Shown: positions 62,649 to 64,000 of the stretch, piece by piece
Layout: each line of letters opens with the position of its first letter
Position numbering within the stretch: position 1 is the first letter of the stretch
DNA from: an uncultured Ignisphaera sp.
Lineage (GTDB): Archaea > Thermoproteota > Thermoprotei_A > Sulfolobales > Ignisphaeraceae
Direction of reading: 5' to 3'
DNA length: 64,000 bases
Assembly (NCBI GenBank): GCA_938074605.1
Contig: CALJEI010000007.1
Coordinates: forward strand, 1-64,000
Made by a program: the position numbers and the translations under genes
The notes under the pieces: model-generated
Told to the model about the DNA's origin: nothing
Databases searched by the model: none
Seen by the model: only the letters and a program-made list of their open reading frames with translations

Positions 62649-63302
62649 CTACACCACAACACCTCTAAACCTCAATAGCCTAGCAACATACTTCGATATA
62701 ACGATAGCAAATAGGGAGTCCATAAAGATATCCTGTGGTATAAAGATTACTACTGTAGCTATAAATAATGTGGCTAGAGGATTGTGAATATCTATACCAA
62801 TTGATTTAACTAGATTGGCAGCCCATAGCATAAACCTTTGATCGCCAAGCGCATAGTATGTAAATATCGTAAAGCCAAGAAGATATGTTGGGAGTAGAGC
62901 TAGGAGCGAAAAACATAGCAGCACTATAGTATCAATGGGTTGAATATTGGTTAGATTGCGTCCTCTAAATTTAAAGTAGAATCTAGTAAGAATGCTCATA
63001 AGAGGTGCTGATATAAGAAATCCAAGTAGATAACCACCCGTTGGACCAAACAACACCACTATACCACCTCTAAAACCTGCTGCTAGAGGAAGTCCAAGTG
63101 CTATAAATATAAGGTAGAGTGCCATAGAGAATAGTGAGTATCTTGGGGGTAGAAGAAGCCCAGCTAATATAACACCCATACACTGTAGGGTATATGGAAT
63201 AGGCCCTAGATAGAGGTATAGCTGTGCTAGTAATCCAGTAAGTATAGAGAGACCTATACTCAATACATAATATACAATATCCCCCAAACCCCTATTCATC
63301 AT
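62649..63302 (-). CDS. bioY: Biotin transporter substrate-binding protein BioY
   Basis: About 217 residues with six membrane helices. Typical BioY blocks are LGPIPYTLQCMGVILAG and GPTGGYLLGFLISAP. A minus-strand TATA box at about 63337-63346 predicts transcription from about 63316, which favours the ATG at 63302 over an earlier in-frame start at 63323. First gene of the bioY-ecfA-ecfT operon. Together with birA at 35 kb it suggests that the organism imports biotin. Confidence 0.92.
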   Translation of the reverse strand: MMNRGLGDIVYYVLSIGLSILTGLLAQLYLYLGPIPYTLQCMGVILAGLLLPPRYSLFSMALYLIFIALGLPLAAGFRGGIVVLFGPTGGYLLGFLISAPLMSILTRFYFKFRGRNLTNIQPIDTIVLLCFSLLALLPTYLLGFTIFTYYALGDQRFMLWAANLVKSIGIDIHNPLATLFIATVVIFIPQDIFMDSLFAIVISKYVARLLRFRGVVV

Positions 63303-63346
63303 GAAACTGTCACAAAAACACAATAGTATTCCAACAGATATAAAAG
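63303..63346 (-). promoter_or_regulatory. bioY operon promoter
   Basis: CTTTTATATC at about 63337-63346 on the minus strand is a TATA box; a leader of about 14 bases would precede the ATG at 63302. I looked for an inverted BirA-type operator and found none that is convincing. Confidence 0.5.
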
Positions 63347-63466
63347 ACTTTCCAGCTATTAGACTAAGTGAAACTGTATCAAAACAATTAAAAGATTAGC
63401 AATGTTGATAGCTGATTAGTGTTGGTTAGAGGAAACTATATGGATTATATAAATTTTGATGAGTTT

Positions 63467-63880
63467 TTAGTAAATCTTTTGTTTAAGTAGTGTTTTTAGT
63501 GAAATACCTAGTTTTATTGTTTCAATCCAGTAGGGTATAGCTAGAGCTATTAGTAGTATAGCTATGTGTATAGGGGGTTTAGCTAAAGCTATATAGAGGG
63601 TGATTGTAGTTGTTGTATATAGTGTATAGATGGCTATTCTTGGAATAATATATCCCTTGACTATTGCATATGCTGCTAGCTGTGGTGGAAGGTCTGCTTT
63701 AACTATATATTCATTAGATTTTGTTTTCTCTATAAAACCTAATCTCTCTAGCCTATTTAATATCCTTTGAGCTTTTCCAGGGCTGCTATAGTTCATTAGC
63801 CTCTGAAATCCTCTAACAGATATTGGTTTACCATGGCTTCTAAGTTTTAGATATGCATCAAGATCTTCTCTAGAAATCAC
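63467..63880 (-). CDS. Membrane-anchored winged-helix protein
   Basis: About 137 residues. The first 65 residues resemble a winged-helix domain (RLMNYSSPGKAQRILNRLERLGFIEK gives the recognition helix and turn; quoted in two parts: RLMNYSSPGKAQ and RILNRLERLGFIEK). Two hydrophobic helices follow (IPRIAIYTLYTTTTITLYIA and IHIAILLIALAIPYWI). A DNA-binding domain tied to the membrane may sense membrane or transport state. It lies upstream of bioY on the same strand with a 165-base gap. Function unknown. Confidence 0.75.
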   Translation of the reverse strand: MISREDLDAYLKLRSHGKPISVRGFQRLMNYSSPGKAQRILNRLERLGFIEKTKSNEYIVKADLPPQLAAYAIVKGYIIPRIAIYTLYTTTTITLYIALAKPPIHIAILLIALAIPYWIETIKLGISLKTLLKQKIY

Positions 63881-63926
63881 CTTTTAGCACCAGCCAAATA
63901 CATTGCTATATAGATGGAAAAATAGT

Positions 63927-64000
63927 TTAAATTTTGTATAGAGTTCTCCAAATAATGTATACAACTAGTGCTACAGACACTCCTATAGCTATAGCGATTG
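63927..64000 (-). CDS. C-terminal tail of a membrane-anchored protein, cut by window edge
   Basis: The minus strand is open from the right edge to a TAA at 63927-63929 and ends in one hydrophobic helix (IAIGVSVALVVYIIW) plus a short basic tail. This looks like a C-terminal membrane anchor. Too little is visible to name a family. It would be just upstream of, and co-directional with, the winged-helix gene. Confidence 0.5.
   Translation of the reverse strand, partial: IAIAIGVSVALVVYIIWRTLYKI

Noticed and set aside
1-64000. CRISPR array, rRNA operon, replication origin, intact insertion sequence
   Set aside because: No regularly spaced direct repeats, no rRNA-like sequence, no Cdc6/Orc gene with origin boxes and no intact transposase were seen.

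Overview
The window reads as a chromosomal segment of an AT-rich hyperthermophilic archaeon, most likely a crenarchaeon (Thermoproteota) of the Desulfurococcales/Ignisphaera kind. The lineage is inferred from gene content. The reasons are A/T-rich TATA boxes about 26 bases upstream of short or absent leaders, GAGGTG/GGTGA ribosome sites that match an archaeal 16S tail, many GTG and TTG starts, tightly overlapping operons, and archaeal protein families (SufBC-only iron-sulfur assembly, HdrABC-MvhADG, a sulfhydrogenase-type NiFe hydrogenase, EcfA/BioY). No rRNA, tRNA, CRISPR array or intact transposon was found.

Layout. 1-2.4 kb: a copper-type P-ATPase that runs off the left edge, behind a YHS metal-binding protein. 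2.9-7.1 kb: a divergent gene set (iolG / iolM-iolN-iolO) that matches the Thermotoga-type myo-inositol pathway. 7.2-13.9 kb: a divergent ketol-acid reductoisomerase homologue, a GltD-like flavoprotein, a nucleotidyltransferase, a zinc ribbon coupled to a phosphoesterase, an Old-Yellow-Enzyme homologue and a 5-formyl-THF cyclo-ligase homologue. 14.2-19.5 kb: sufC-sufB, a small membrane protein, RidA, an N-formylglutamate amidohydrolase-like protein and an aminotransferase. 19.7-25.7 kb: a six-gene hdrC-hdrB-hdrA-mvhD-mvhG-mvhA operon. 25.8-46.5 kb: a sugar-use region (FucI-like isomerase, GH3, glycerol dehydrogenase, GH4, epimerase, FGGY kinase, amino-sugar kinase, GatZ-like protein, SIS isomerase, amidohydrolase) with birA, a peroxiredoxin and an acetamidase among them. 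46.7-52.6 kb: a flavodoxin, a GC-rich structured element, a group 3b-like hydrogenase operon and an HD phosphohydrolase. 53-55.4 kb: DsrE-TusA-IscS-IscU. 55.4-56.5 kb: a gene graveyard that includes a dead tnpB. 56.6-58.9 kb: a CbiM-type Ni/Co transporter. 59.9-64 kb: an MscS channel, a BioY-EcfA-EcfT biotin transporter, a membrane-anchored winged-helix protein and the tail of a further membrane protein.

How it fits together. The organism probably ferments plant-type and inositol-type carbohydrates. Reducing power would go to protons or sulfur compounds through two cytosolic NiFe hydrogenases, one tied to a flavin-based bifurcating heterodisulfide-reductase core and one NAD(P)H-linked. The CbiM-type transporter could supply nickel, and the SufBC and IscS/IscU/TusA modules could supply sulfur and iron-sulfur clusters. 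Biotin is probably imported (BioY) and attached by BirA. Several promoters carry palindromes or tandem repeats at positions where a regulator would act. Functions of individual carbohydrate enzymes are family-level calls and their true substrates are inferred.
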